Below, in pieces: positions 63,804 through 64,000 of a stretch of DNA of 64,000 nucleotides (its first letter is position 1; every line of letters starts with the position of its first letter). The stretch covers positions 88,897 through 152,896 of the forward strand of contig NZ_JAIQZB010000011.1 of the NCBI RefSeq assembly GCF_020164555.1, in the 5' to 3' direction. Below the pieces are notes generated by a model that was given only the letters and a program-made list of their open reading frames with translations, ran no database searches and was not told where the DNA came from. The translations under genes and the position numbers were made by a program. Source of the DNA: Salegentibacter lacus. GTDB taxonomy: Bacteria > Bacteroidota > Bacteroidia > Flavobacteriales > Flavobacteriaceae.

Positions 63804-64000
63804 ATGGATGTTTTTAAGGGTCAAAATCTTCTGGAGTTCTCTGATCGGTTCAAATCTAACGAGGATTGCAAGGAATACCTTGCTTCAATCAAGTCCAAAA
63901 ATGGCTTTAAATGTACAAGATGTAACCACAATGCTTGTCAAGTACGTAAGGATTTTGCCAGGCAATGCAATATTTGCCACCATATCGAATCTGCCACTGC
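63804..64000 (+). CDS. IS1595-like transposase, N-terminal part (window edge)
   Basis: ATG 63804 opens a frame that runs off the end (65 residues seen). MDVFKGQNLLEFSDRF is followed by a zinc ribbon, FKCTRC...CNICH, with two CxxC pairs as in IS1595-family transposases; the DDE domain would lie beyond the edge. Its element's left end was not identified. Confidence 0.75.
   Translation, partial: MDVFKGQNLLEFSDRFKSNEDCKEYLASIKSKNGFKCTRCNHNACQVRKDFARQCNICHHIESAT

Noticed and set aside
1..64000. CRISPR array
   Set aside because: No regularly spaced identical repeats of 23-47 bp were seen anywhere, and no cas genes.

Overview
The window looks like a chromosomal segment of a marine-type Flavobacteriaceae member (Bacteroidota; Salegentibacter/Gramella/Zunongwangia-like). 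This is inferred from the low GC content, SusC/SusD and a hybrid two-component regulator, TAnnTTTG-type promoter boxes, lipoproteins with a Cys close to the N-terminus, and small flavobacterial proteins. No database search was run; every family call is by eye.

Layout. (1) About 1-28.3 kb is an accessory, defence-type island. It holds a Fic protein, an alpha/beta hydrolase, a WYL regulator and a repeat protein. Next is an unusual two-gene operon: an HsdM/HsdS-like protein fused to a histidine kinase, followed by a receiver protein. A secreted HNH nuclease precedes a complete type I restriction-modification locus (hsdM-hsdS-...-hsdR-WYL). Three extra genes sit inside that locus: a defence-type (DRT/UG) reverse transcriptase preceded by a roughly 310-nt structured non-coding RNA, a PD-(D/E)XK-like protein and a possible GIY-YIG-like protein. 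On the minus strand follow an EcsC-like protein, a DUF4145-like membrane protein, and a compact operon (two small proteins, radical SAM, methyltransferase, GT2 glycosyltransferase, ATP-grasp) that looks like an uncharacterised biosynthetic cluster. A frameshifted uracil-DNA-glycosylase-like gene lies at its head.

(2) About 28.8-38.9 kb is signalling: a TPR sensor kinase with its regulator, a giant multi-PAS kinase between single-domain receivers, a GDPD lipoprotein and a LytTR regulator. (3) 39.0-44.0 kb is a co-directional cluster of small exported NTF2-like and alpha-beta-barrel-like proteins with an NAD-dependent epimerase and a RidA protein. (4) 44-47.8 kb contains a bacteriophytochrome kinase between two decayed signalling genes.

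(5) 48.2-60.1 kb is a fructan utilisation locus: fructokinase, SusD, SusC, GH32, sugar porter and a hybrid regulator with a periplasmic sugar-binding domain. A pair of direct repeats spaced exactly 20 bp lies ahead of the operon and is a good candidate operator. (6) 60.3-64 kb is a decaying end with an IS3-family element carrying an internal stop, gene fragments, two small genes and the start of an IS1595-like transposase.

The most promising undescribed system is the methylase/specificity/histidine-kinase fusion with its receiver partner (4.7-8.1 kb), directly upstream of the type I locus. The reverse transcriptase with its closed-stem ncRNA, read through by a stop-free antisense frame (11.7-13.6 kb), is the second main candidate. 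It resembles DRT2-like systems, which build a repetitive gene from a ncRNA, but class membership needs testing.
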